Shown here: positions 21,801-31,199 of the stretch, piece after piece
Layout: each line of letters starts with the position of its first letter
Position numbering within the stretch: position 1 is the first letter of the stretch
DNA from: Lepidodermella squamata
Lineage: Eukaryota; Gastrotricha
Reading direction: 5' to 3'
Length of the DNA stretch: 64,000 nucleotides
NCBI GenBank assembly: GCA_047495785.1
Contig: JBLDXI010000056.1
Span: 434,001-498,000 of the forward strand
Position numbers and translations under genes: made by a program
The notes under the pieces: generated by a model
Told to the model about the DNA's origin: nothing
What the model saw: the letters and a program-made list of their open reading frames with translations, nothing else
Databases searched by the model: none

Positions 21801-24800
21801 TCGATTTACCTGAACAAGGCCGAGCGACCGTCGCCGCCCACTGCCACGCTGCAACGTGTCACAGCGACAACAGCCGTCATCCGAGCGACAGCCCAACATT
21901 TCCAGGTAAAAAGCCTGAGAAAGAAAAGCGTGGGGGGTCTGTGCTCCAAATTTTTAATCTGCTTACCTTAGGAACTTCGATTTGTTAATTTACATTCCTT
22001 TCCTATCTAATATTTGTATTCTTCTGATTTTAGGAGGGCGTTCCGATCACGTATTTTGAAATCGTGTACCGAGGCGCAACTGGCACCGTCGACCGGCCGA
22101 TGATGTTCGGCGCCGACGAGCCGATCATTCTGCGCGGCTTGAAGGCCAACACGCAGTACCGTCTCGAAGTGCGAGCCGTGAATGCGGCTGGAACCGGCGA
22201 GCCAGGGTTCGTTGAATTCTCAACGGCTCGCGTTTCACCACCCGGAACGGTTGAAATCACATCAGACCCGAAAGCGACCTATTCGAATGCGTACCAGCTG
22301 ACGTGGCGGTTGATCTACGAAGACGACGGTGGGGCGCCAGTCACCATCTGGGAAATCTCATACATTCCGGTGAGTTGAATGTTTGAAAAGATAAGAAAAT
22401 CCTACGGACAATCATAAATTGAGATTCAATTTCATAATTTGAATTTTTAACTTATTGATTTATTCTGATCAGGTTTTCTACACATCCAACTATACGAATA
22501 GCTACGTACCAGTGCATGGCGCAACGGCGAAGACAGTGGAAGCGAAAGGCGGCAGTCTGCGCATGTTCCGCATCGAAGGCCTCGCCCCCAACACGTACTA
22601 CGAGGTGCGCATCAGGGCCATCAATGCCATCGGCCCAGGCGCTTCGACGCCCATTGTCATCAGCACACTTGATGGTACGTTTTCAAATCGCTTTTTTATG
22701 ACTCTTTTCGAAGAGAAGTAGTAGAAACAGCTTTTTAAATGTTGTCAACTAAAATCACACTAAAACGGGTCCAACAAATTCCAAAAAGCACTAAAAAGAA
22801 AACAGCGAGCTTGTAAATGCCCATCTCACACTTTTCCACCTGTTGCATGTTGTTCGTTCGTATTAATTGACTAATTAATCAATGTGATTTTTCTAATGAA
22901 TGTGATAATATCTTCGATGTCTTTCATCGTCAACTTTCATCTAACGTCTCGTGAATCGGGCCTTTCGCTTTCATCTAAACAAATTAATTGTTGCCTCTCA
23001 TACTTATATAATTATTTGTGCATGTTGTAAAATTTGACGCTTCTTTTTAAACCAAATTTAATGTTTATAACGCCTCGCTGTTTCAGCACTAATTAGTAGT
23101 TGTGTACCTATGTTTTCATCTTGAATGTTGTAATCAATTTTTAGTTTATTTTTTCTGTGATTTTTCTTAACTGAAAAATTTCCCACCCTAAAACAGGGCC
23201 TCGAACCGGTTTCAGCCTCGGCCAGCCAGCTTACGACCAAGCGAGTTCATCACGTAGCCATCTCCGATCAACAGTGCCAGCAGTAGTTGCTCTCGCGTTA
23301 TTTATCGCCGCCAAGCAGCTTTTAAGAGTATGATGATGATAAAAGAGATGAGACGAAAAAATCGACAAAACAATCTAAGCGCACGTTTTCTACGCACGGT
23401 TTTCGACTGCAATCGCCGACGCTTTCCTACATCCAAGACGTTTCTTTCTTGCCGACATGTGCCACATTTTATCAATCTACAAACTCTTTTCGTTGTTTTC
23501 TTGTTTAATATCCGAGTCAATAGACAATCTTTTGTGCTTTTCGCTCAGCTGCCTTGAAAAAGCGCCGCCGCCATCGGTTGTGTTCTAACAGTTTAACTAA
23601 CCTCAAGTCATCGTTTTTCTTCGGACTATCTGCAAAATCGCCCAAAGGTGCAATAATCGCAATTGCTAATCATCTTCTTCACCTGCATATTACATTTCCA
23701 GTAGCACCCCTGTTGTTCTTGTTGTTGATCTTGTCAAGCGCTTCTCTCAACTTTTCAGGCCTTTTTCTCAGCCATAATTTGTAAACTATTATCGTGTCTT
23801 ATTATGATTTGGAAAAATACTTATGCTTGAAAAAGTGTCAAAAATGATCATGATGTAAATGACGCTATACTCCTCTTATCGTTGTTGTTTTTTTTTCACT
23901 CGAGAGGCAAATTTTTGTATTCGATTTACGGCTCGCTGTTGGTACTCGCATCAAAACAAAGCATAGATTATTATGCTATCGATCAAGAAGATTAATTGAT
24001 TGATTGATTGGTTTGAAATTAAAAATGATTGCGAAATCAATCAATAAAGAAGATTTTTCCATTGAGCGAGTCTTTTTCTAGTAGAATTGTGGACAATGTT
24101 TTATATTTAAACAATTTTAAATGATTTTAGTATCAGGGTGATTCAAGGCTTTTCCAAGGCACCAGAAGGGTCCATTTGAAAATATGCATATAAAACTGTT
24201 GGAGCTCAAGAGTTCATAAGATTTCGAAAATAATTAGTCAAACATTATTTCGGTTTTTTCTTCAATTTTTCAAAAAAATTACGATATTCTCACAGGCAAA
24301 TCAGGCGCGTCCAGCTACGCCGTGGACACTGTTTCGGCAGCCGGCCTGCCCATCCACGTCATCATCGGCATCGTCGTCGCCTCGGTCATCGTGCTGTTCG
24401 TGTTCATCGACATGCTGCTGTGCATAACGCGCGACGCCGGGTGTTTCGCGGCCACGCAGCGCTACTGCTTCTCGCCCGACCCGGCGCCCGACATCATGCA
24501 CGGCGGCTATTCGGACATGACGAGTGAGAAAGTGGCGGCGCATCTGCACTACTCGAGCGGAGCCGGCGGCCAGGTGCTGATGACGCATCACGGCGGCGCA
24601 TCCAACTCGAACTCGTACTCGAACAATTCGTCCGTCGACAGTCCCGAATTCCCGCCTCGAGGTAAGAGTACGTTTCTACTCCACGTTTCTATTCACATTA
24701 GTCTGAAAAATAGGTGATAAATGATTGATAGGGATTAATAGGGATTAATAGGGAAAAGTATATGTATTATGTAAGCATATTGTCAGAAAAGTTAACTGTT

Positions 24801-25713
24801 ACGAATAAATCGGACCAAACAATGATAATCGAAAGCTAAACAAATTTGAAAATTCCTACTAGTTCACAGATTTATTAAAGCTATTTGGAGAATTTCAAGT
24901 TTAATCAAAATTTCCATTCAAGGTCACTGAATACCTATGCTGAGCACATCTGGCAATTCTGAGGCCTCCAGTAAAACCTTGGTCGATCTTATATTTGTAA
25001 AATTTTAGTTTTTATTTTGATTATTCGACCAAATGTATTGATTGGCGATTGGCGATACCCTGAAAGTATAATCATTTTTTCAGCTAAATCCCGATCGCGA
25101 TGGGCTCAAAATCTCAAATAAATTTCAACAAATCTGCTGAGGAAAATTGTTGAATTTTGAAAAATTCCTAGAGATTCTCAAATTTTTCCGATTTTCTCGT
25201 TTCCGATTGCAATCGATTTAGCTCAACATAAGGAATTATTTGGAAGTTTCTGATGTCAAATCAGAAAAAATTCCAACTTTTTAAAGTGTTTGAAACCTTA
25301 CGAAAATGTTTTTTAATGTTTCAGGTACGCCTATGATGAATAATACGAGTCATTCAGCGGCGATAAATGGCAACGCGAGTTTCAACACTTCACGCAGTTC
25401 TGCGGCCGGGTACCCGGGTGGGGTGCCCATAGGCGCATTCCCGCTGCCCGGGCTCGCCGGCGGATCGCCAGCCGCCGTCGAGACCGACCTCGACGACCCG
25501 AACAACTCGCTGCCTCTGCTGCGGCCGAGCATGTCGCAGCAGCAGCGGTGGACGCCCGGGCGGCACGCGCACCACCACATGGCCGACAACAATGTGTACC
25601 TGTCGCCGGAGCAGCTCGCCGCCCGCACAGCAGCAGCGGCTGGTGGCGGTGGCGGCGGTGGCATGCAGCTCACAGTCGCCCCGCCCAGCCAGTACTATCC
25701 GACCAATGTCTGA
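18879..25713 (+). CDS. Fas2: Fasciclin-2 / NCAM family cell adhesion molecule
   Basis: There are nine exons: 18879-19235, 19292-19801, 20668-20945, 21164-21428, 21507-21905, 22034-22369, 22473-22674, 24296-24661 and 25325-25713. They total 3102 bases (1033 residues) with every phase consistent. There is a hydrophobic signal peptide (residues 5-32), then five Ig domains, each with its C...W...DxGxYxC pattern (GDWTCQG, GFYKCIA, GDYTCEAYN, GNWTCDARN, GKYDCQISN). Two FN3 domains follow (LKANTQYRLEVRAVN, LAPNTYYEVRIRAIN), then a TM helix at about 802-825 with FIDMLLCITRDAG after it, as in NCAM and Fas2. The tail ends PTNV, a class I PDZ ligand. The order Ig5-FN3x2-TM defines the family, which mediates homophilic axon fasciculation and synapse growth. 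N-glycosylation sequons are frequent in Ig3-Ig5. The upstream in-frame ATG at 18855 is disfavoured because it lies inside the splice acceptor. Confidence 0.95.
19802..20667 (+). other. Intron 2 of the Fasciclin-2 gene
   Basis: The intron is 866 bases, AT-rich, with GTGCGA and ATGAATAG ends and a (TTG)n tract just before the acceptor. It splits Ig domain 3. I see no embedded gene. Confidence 0.8.
22675..24295 (+). other. Intron 7 of the Fasciclin-2 gene, with possible alternative terminal exon
   Basis: At 1621 bases this is the longest intron of the gene, and it lies exactly between the FN3 region and the transmembrane exon. It contains the candidate short C-terminal exon at 23197-23333 and an AATAAA at 24043-24048. 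The rest is AT-rich with no coding content seen. Confidence 0.7.
23197..23333 (+). CDS. Candidate alternative C-terminal exon of Fasciclin-2 (possible GPI-type tail)
   Basis: An acceptor-like CCTAAAACAG opens a frame in the phase required by exon 7 (phase 1). It continues as GPRTGFSLGQ...DQASSSRSH and a hydrophobic run VPAVVALALFIAA, then a TGA at 23331-23333. Small residues followed by a short polar spacer and a hydrophobic end resemble a GPI-attachment signal. NCAM and Drosophila Fas2 both make GPI-linked isoforms from alternative terminal exons. Against it: the tail ends KQLLRV, which is charged, and the first half overlaps a tRNA/SINE-like sequence on the minus strand. Confidence 0.35.
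24662..25324 (+). other. Intron 8 of the Fasciclin-2 gene
   Basis: The intron is 663 AT-rich bases with GTAAGA and TTTCAG ends, inside the cytoplasmic tail. I see nothing else. Confidence 0.8.
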
Positions 25714-26700
25714 TGGCGCCGATTCGTCGTCACTCGCCGATCTCCCTATTTGTGTTCTCTTGTGAATGTACTTCACAACAAATTCGTATTCAAAGTATAA
25801 ACTGCCGTTGATTTGAATCATTGAAAATCGATTGAATTCCCACTGAAAATTCAATTTCAATTTCAAAACCAGAAATCGGGAAAAATTCAATGTTTATATT
25901 TGATCATGATTAGCAAATTATTTTATTCAAGACGCCAAAGCTAGATACTCTCGAGACCATAACCATTGAGTGTGGAATTAGTGAGATTTTAATTTTTCAA
26001 ATCAACCGCGTTTGTATTTACTGTCGCTTTGACGGCCCCCAAGTCGTGGCCCGGTTTTCAGACTGGGGCCGTCGTTAAACAAAGACTTGCAAAACTTGAA
26101 ATCTGAGCTCAATTTCTATCTTCTATAATCTATGATGTAATGTTGCATGAAAAGTGCCGATATAGTCCAAATTTACGACTTTTTGTCTTTTCGCACTCAT
26201 GGCTGCTTTTTTGTTGTTTCTCTAATCGAAAATCACTGCGACACTGCGATTGTTTCCAATATATATTGGGCTGAAAATGCGTTATTAGCCAAAAATGACG
26301 ATAATACATCTTTGACATGTTTTATTATTGTCTGATTTTATCTTCATATATTGTATAAAATAAATTCGCGTTCAAAACTCGTGCGAATAATTTTCGATAC
26401 TGTGTATTCAAACTTGACTTCGTGTCCCTACTTTTTGATACCATGCGCCCTCTCATTGTACATTGTTCCTCTCTACTATTGCTATATCATTGTTTGTATC
26501 GTTGTTTCGACACCTTTTCTTGTGAGAGTGTACCTTCTTCCAAAAAGTCTTTATTATTATAATAGTTATGATATCTATTGCAATGTCTAATAGTACTATC
26601 TGTTCTTGTTGTATCATCAACATCATCTTCAGCTGTCGATATTGTCAGAAGGCGACGAAATTTCTAAAGAAGTGAAATCTAAAGAATAAAAATGGTGAAA
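25714..26700 (+). other. 3' UTR of the Fasciclin-2 gene
   Basis: No coding content follows the TGA at 25711-25713. Poly(A) signals lie at 26359-26364 and 26685-26690. A strong hairpin sits at 26028-26079. Confidence 0.6.
26028..26079 (+). other. Stable RNA hairpin in the Fasciclin-2 3' UTR
   Basis: GACGGCCCC + AGTC (26031-26044, with a CA bulge) pairs with GACT + GGGGCCGTC (26061-26073). This gives a 13-bp, GC-rich stem with a loop of about 16 bases, in otherwise AT-rich sequence. Flanking TTT and AAA can extend it. Confidence 0.6.
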
Positions 26701-26871
26701 TCTATTTACACGCCTTTGAAACAACATGAAATCGATTAGAGCTGGTCGAATTTTGTCGAACTTTGTTAGGCTTGACTAGGAAACTGAAGAGCAGAGAAAT
26801 GCAACCGAGTCAAAGTATCATTTTGTGCTTAACCATTCGCGGGAGAATGAGAAGATTGAAGGTTGCCTGGA

Positions 26872-27372
26872 GGGGTTTTTTTTATTCGCAACAGAAAATA
26901 CAGCTACAGCTACAGTTTATTGCATTCGAAAATTCGCTACAGAAATACTGTATTTCTCCTGTATATTCTACGAATTCGAATAAAAAATACAGAAAATACA
27001 GCCCTATTTTTCCTACAAAAAATACAGCCAGAAAAAGTGTGCAAAGTGTAGAAATGGGGCTGTTTGTGCGCATAAAAAGTGCTGGGGTGAAAATTAGAAG
27101 AAAAAAAATGGCTTGACCCCACGAGGAGTCGAACCCTCCACATCGATTTCGCCTAGTAAACAAAGTCACATTAGCGAATGGTTTACTATTTCTGCATTTT
27201 GCACAGATTCAAAAATCATGTGTTGGAAAAATACACTTTATGCTGTATAAAACAGCGAATTTACGAACGCGTAGAAAGTTATTGCATTTTTTGTAGAAAG
27301 TGCTATTTTCGAACGACAATACACAAAATACAGTATATACTGTTCGAAGTGTTGCGAATAAAAAAAAACCCT
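26872..27372. mobile_element. MITE-like element with about 20-bp terminal inverted repeats
   Basis: The left end GGGTTTTTTTTATTCGCAAC (from about 26873) is the reverse complement of the right end, GTTGCGAATA followed by A8 and CCC (27351-27371), apart from one T/A of length. The interior of about 500 bases is rich in TACAG/CTGTA motifs in both orientations and has no transposase frame. I see no clear target-site duplication, so the family is not assigned. Confidence 0.7.
27108..27178 (-). repeat. tRNA-like (SINE-like) segment with perfect Pol III B box inside the MITE
   Basis: On the minus strand GGGTTCGACTCC matches the B-box consensus GGTTCGANTCC, flanked by GTGGAGG and CTCGTGGGG. The acceptor and D-arm halves do not pair, so it is not a functional tRNA gene. 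It reads as tRNA-derived sequence. Confidence 0.45.
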
Positions 27373-28094
27373 CTGTATCTACAGATCACTCCCTGGATCA
27401 CTGAGTTTTCATCGCCAATAATTATGTTACGAGTAAATGAATGAAAAGCGGGCGTCAAATGATAGTTTGCAAGTGTCGATTGTCCAAGTATCCGGAAGCT
27501 GATCTCTGATCGCTCGCCGTCAGCTTTCCACTAAACCCACCTTTGTGTTACCGCTTAATTCTCCCGAACGTGGACGGACGATGACCAAATGATCAGATCT
27601 ATTTACGAGTGCGCAAGTACTCACGGTGCAGCAGATCCTCTGCTTTTTCTTATAATTTTTTGAGACTATATTTTGAGAATAATATTTTCGAGAGTTAATT
27701 CTGGTATTTGGCTGGCAATTTAATTTTCCTGCACAATGGCTATGCACTGACTGATATTGCAAGATCATTCCATCAAAAAATAGCTATAGCTACTTCGACG
27801 AAGGAAATGGTTCTGGGGCTGATTAGATGACACAAGGAAACTAGTGAGTATCGAATCGGAGAAAAAATCAAATTCGTTTAAAAACAGCCCAGTTTATTGA
27901 ACAATCATTTTTCATTAAATTAATAGCACCAACATCAGTAAACAATCAACAATCATTGGATGCAGTTTCAGTGTTACAGGAGGCAGCCAGAACTCGTGAT
28001 AACTCGAGCGCAAAAGTGACTTCGCCAATCTGAAAGTAGAGAATAAATATTAGTCAAGTGGCAGAGGATATGTTTACAACTATAAATTTGATAT

Positions 28095-28172
28095 TTGTCA
28101 GATGGGGAAAGAAGACTAAAAAGGTTTTCATCAAATAACTCAGGAGCTTGATGGTTTGTATCATCACGGTAA
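28095..28172 (-). ncRNA. C/D box snoRNA with C, D', C' and D boxes in host intron 6
   Basis: All four boxes are present: C GTGATGA 28167-28161, D' CTGA 28143-28140, C' TGATGA 28133-28128, D CTGA 28101-28098. The guide before box D (TCTTCTTTCCCCAT) and the guide before D' (TCAAGCTC) are complementary to neighbouring parts of one conserved 28S region (GGGGAAAGAAGA ... GAGCUUGA, recalled). Confidence 0.85.
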
Positions 28173-28338
28173 CCTTAAGATTCAACCCTAAAGAAATCCA
28201 ATATTCCTCACCTTTGTATCGAGACCAACGGCGCAGCAAGGAGAAATCGGGGTAGTGCGTGCTGGATCTGAAAAAAAGATCAACATGTTACAGACACCTT
28301 CCCTTCTTAAGATGCTACTTCAAAGATGCAAAAAGATA

Positions 28339-28436
28339 GGATATGGCGCTGCGTTCAATATTAGTCCGAGCGAAACACGACTTCAACGCCCGAGGGCAAT
28401 GAATCACGCACTTTACGGACTGGCTAATCTATATCC
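28339..28436 (-). ncRNA. Structured element in host intron 5 (unclassified, possibly H/ACA)
   Basis: GGATAT pairs with ATATCC and encloses AGTCCG/CGGACT on the minus strand. The result is a long imperfect hairpin with a large right-hand internal loop. No C/D boxes and no clear H box are visible. Confidence 0.35.
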
Positions 28437-28567
28437 AATGCAAACAATACTTACTTGTAATATGCGGCAGGTTGGATCGGCCAGATCTCAGCAAATGATA
28501 CCTGAAACATAAAACAGACTTAAGATATGGAAGAACAAAGAATGTGTTGAACTTCATGGAGATAAAA

Positions 28568-28641
28568 CATCAGAGACCCGTCTTAAACTGAAGATACACA
28601 GTTCTCATGCATGATCAAAATCTCCAGAAATCATCACAAAA
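28568..28641 (-). ncRNA. C/D box snoRNA in host intron 4, guide matching 28S rRNA
   Basis: Box C GTGATGA is perfect (28637-28631) and box D CTGA is at 28573-28570. The antisense element before box D, AAGACGGGTC, is complementary to GACCCGUCUU, part of the conserved 28S stretch that continues GAAACACGG (recalled, not searched). I cannot give a snoRNA name. Confidence 0.75.
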
Positions 28642-28861
28642 AGTTTAGAAGTCGAACGACAAAAAAGCAAGACGGCTTACCAAATTAGATCAGCCATTTT
28701 ATTCCATTTCGGACCAGCCAAGAGGCCATGTCGAAAGTCTGAAAGTAAAAAGAAAAATATAGCACCAGTCGTGTCAACCTCAAGATTGTGAGTCCTAAGG
28801 CCATCGCCTGTGATGACTGTTGGCGACAACTAATGCACCTAATATTCTTCCATTACGGAAC

Positions 28862-28893
28862 CTAACGGTCACGGCGACTCCGAGCCGGGTTAG
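28862..28893 (-). ncRNA. Structured element in host intron 3 (candidate H/ACA snoRNA, about 28790-28925)
   Basis: On the minus strand CTAAC-C-CGGC...GCCG-TGACC-GTTAG forms a clean two-part hairpin. An ANANNA-type hinge (AGAATA) and a second hairpin (GTCGCC...GGCGAT) follow, with an ACA about 20 bases further. That order suits H/ACA, but the lower stem of the second hairpin is poor. Confidence 0.35.
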
Positions 28894-29076
28894 AGCTCGG
28901 GTAACTACCGAGAGGTACGGATAGGAAGCCTTATTAACTAATATCAATATCGAAACATACCTGAATCAATTACCAATTAGGCAGCCGATGCGGCGCGAAG
29001 CACGAGCCAAAATCTGGAAAAGAACAAGATAGTTAGAGAAACAACAAAAGGTAATCTCTCTAAGATGATATGAATG

Positions 29077-29173
29077 AGAATCAGACATCCAAGGAAGGGC
29101 TAAGTACGTCTTCCCCGCTATAAACGAGCAGGTCCGTGGAAACCGCGAAAATGGAAAAGGTTTCATCAGATAA
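29077..29173 (-). ncRNA. SNORD14: U14 C/D box snoRNA, copy 2 (host intron 2)
   Basis: This copy is identical to copy 1 across the whole box C to box D interval: box C 29168-29163, box D 29084-29081. Flanking intron sequence differs, so it is a duplicated snoRNA unit rather than a duplicated exon-intron block. Its terminal stem is weaker than that of copy 1. Confidence 0.93.
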
Positions 29174-29320
29174 ATGTTGTTCAATGGCCCATAAAAAGTA
29201 AGGAATACTTACATCGGACAATTTTCCGTCAAGTCAGCATTGAATTGGAGAGATTAAACCTGAAATAGAACAAAAGATTAATCCATGGCACGGAAATCAA
29301 TGGATCATGGATTTCGAGAT

Positions 29321-29417
29321 TAAATCAGACATCCAAGGAAGGGCTAAGTACGTCTTCCCCGCTATAAACGAGCAGGTCCGTGGAAACCGCGAAAATGGAA
29401 AAGGTTTCATCAGATTT
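29321..29417 (-). ncRNA. SNORD14: U14 C/D box snoRNA, copy 1 (host intron 1)
   Basis: Box C TGATGA is at 29412-29407 and box D CTGA at 29328-29325. The diagnostic U14 blocks are both present in order: TTCGCGGTTTCCAC (domain A, pairs with 18S rRNA) and CCTTCCTTGGATGTCTGA at the 3' end (domain B plus box D). AAAT/ATTT flanks can form the terminal stem. U14 is needed for 18S rRNA maturation as well as methylation. The span of roughly 90 nt fits. Confidence 0.93.
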
Positions 29418-29559
29418 GGCTTCTAAGAACTAATTATTCCAAGAACTTTAACGTACCTCGCAGAGACCAAGGGGTATTGCTTAGCTCGACGGAAATGACA
29501 CGAGCTGAGTCTTGAAATCGAAGCGATCGATGAGAAGAGGAAATAGAGATAAATGATCA

Positions 29560-30024
29560 ATGATCAATGCTTGATATTGGAATGCGGCGACAGCCGGTGT
29601 TAAATACCAGTTTTGCACGCCTCGCATCCACATACGCACGCTGCAGCCGCAACGGGTGAGCACGTGTTTGCAGTTCAAGGTTGAATTATATAAACATTTT
29701 AACAGCAAAATTTATTGACAAAATAATATTTCAATAAGTATTTAAGAACCAAGGCAATTTACTGTAATTAATTTAATAGCAGCATATTTTCGAATTTTCG
29801 GGCATGCCTCCGACTCCATCAGACGAGACGGAAACAAGCACCAATAACCGTAAACTTTTCTTAGTTTTCGGTACTTTTAATTATTCCGTTGGCCTCTGTT
29901 TTTTGCTTGTTCTTCGGAATTTTTAGGGGGCCAGTGGCAGAATAATTGCATAAATAACCTTCTTGACAATTCCAGAAAACTTCATCAGCTTTCGTGCCCA
30001 ACTTTATGGACTCGCACTTTTCTT
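29560..30024. other. Upstream region of the snoRNA host gene
   Basis: This AT-rich stretch should contain the host gene's minus-strand promoter. I see no coding content. Confidence 0.4.
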
Positions 30025-30032
30025 ACGTAACA

Positions 30033-30500
30033 CAGTGTGGTCCAAGCCCAAAAAGTTTGGAGTCCGCAGTCGGAGCCCAAAAAGGCCGGGGGAGTCCGCA
30101 CAGGGTATTCAGTAAAATTTGGGGGTGATATGCTTTTTTATGGTTTTTTTGAGGGGGGGGGGTGATATGTATTTACCTATTTACCATTGGGTTCAAAAAA
30201 TTTGTGGCCTGAAAAACTGCTCAGTTAAGTCGACTTGCGAGCGAAGCGAGCTTTAGCTAACGCTTTTTTGAGCATTTTCAAGCCGAAAATGGGCTTAAAA
30301 TGCATTAAAACTTCGAGGATTCATTAACAACCTCTAGTTGGTGACCAATTTCAGGTGAGGGAGTCCGATGGAGCCTGGCGGAGGCCAGGTTCGGAGCCCA
30401 TTTGGAGTCCAACCTCGAAAAAACCCAAAAAACGTTCCGGAGCCCACAAAATGTCGAAAAGAGTCCAAAAGGCTCCGGAGTCCACGTTTGGACCACACTG
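30033..30500. mobile_element. Non-autonomous hAT-type transposon (MITE) with 8-bp target duplication
   Basis: The terminal inverted repeat CAGTGTGGTCCAA at 30033-30045 is matched by TTGGACCACACTG at 30488-30500. Both ends are flanked by the same 8 bases ACGTAACA (30025-30032 and 30501-30508). CAG-starting TIRs with 8-bp duplications are hAT hallmarks. At 468 bases there is no room for a transposase. The interior is rich in GGAGTCC/GGAGCCC motifs. Confidence 0.92.
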
Positions 30501-30508
30501 ACGTAACA

Positions 30509-31199
30509 GACTCTAACACTGTAACGCGATGTTTTTCGCGAGCCTGAAAGGATTTGGCGCAATCTGACGATAGCTCTCATGATTCAGGAGTCATTCTGCA
30601 CTCGGCATTAGATGAATTAGATAAAGCTCACTTCTCCAATCATTTCTTCTCAATATGCTTTCAGTTATGCCATAATCCAAAATGGGAGTCACATTTGAAA
30701 GTCTTCTCCGCCGAGCTAGTCTTGCACTCGACCCATCAAAATCGCGACCCGGCCGCGAATGATCGTAATCGAAATAGGGCCGCGACCAATTTGCGTTCGA
30801 GTCAAAAGTTGGTCGAGTCGAAAACCGGGTCGAACCGTGTTCGCGATAAGATTAATCATCGCATTAGACTTGTATTTAACGCCTAAATTTGCTACTAGGC
30901 AAACTCGCACTGGATCACATGTGTATACTCGTGATATTATTTGCTTCATATGTAGGGACACATATATATTCGAGGTTACTCATTTTCGGCGGTGAAGAAT
31001 TTCTAAGAGCTCAAGCTTTTGCCAACCAACTCGTGGTAACGCTTAATTTTAATTTACAAATTATTAAAATTTATTTCAACACGCTCAAATTTAAATACGG
31101 CATTATTGCGTATCATATGACAAACGGGTCTCCATCGGCTTTATAGCGTCGTCTCAAGTCGGTTCTAACCACCAACAGCCAGGAATTTCGGGCGCAAAC
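30509..31199. other. Intergenic DNA right of the hAT element
   Basis: No gene is recognised. Short open frames on both strands look random. Confidence 0.4.

Larger units (their letters stand above)
27875..29552 (-). ncRNA. snoRNA host gene (non-coding, seven tiny exons) carrying U14 and other snoRNAs
   Basis: On the minus strand consistent GT-AG pairs define the exons ~29552-29457, 29259-29213, 29013-28961, 28738-28681, 28501-28455, 28267-28212 and 28029-~27875. Exons 2-6 are only 47-58 bases. Stops occur in several frames and no ORF spans the exons. Introns are 175-220 bases, as usual for one-snoRNA-per-intron hosts such as GAS5/UHG, and hold C/D snoRNAs in introns 1, 2, 4 and 6 and structured elements in 3 and 5. 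The 5' end is pyrimidine-rich (CTCTATTTCCTCTTCTC), like a 5'-TOP leader, and AATAAA lies at 27893-27898 (TTTATT on plus). The product is presumably spliced and discarded while introns release guide RNAs for rRNA processing in the nucleolus. Confidence 0.85.

Noticed and set aside
23190-23265. tRNA gene on the minus strand within the Fasciclin-2 intron
   Set aside because: GGTTCGAGGCC resembles a B box, but the T stem does not close and no acceptor stem is found.
26763-27116. Open frame across the left half of the MITE
   Set aside because: Composition follows the TACAG-type repeats, and the frame has no splice context or homology.
27108-27178. Functional tRNA gene on the minus strand
   Set aside because: The T-loop/B box is perfect, but the acceptor, D and anticodon arms do not pair. 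It lies inside a MITE, so it is treated as tRNA-like repeat sequence.
30554-31146. Overlapping short plus-strand open frames right of the hAT element
   Set aside because: Frames are short and in conflicting phases, with no recognisable content.
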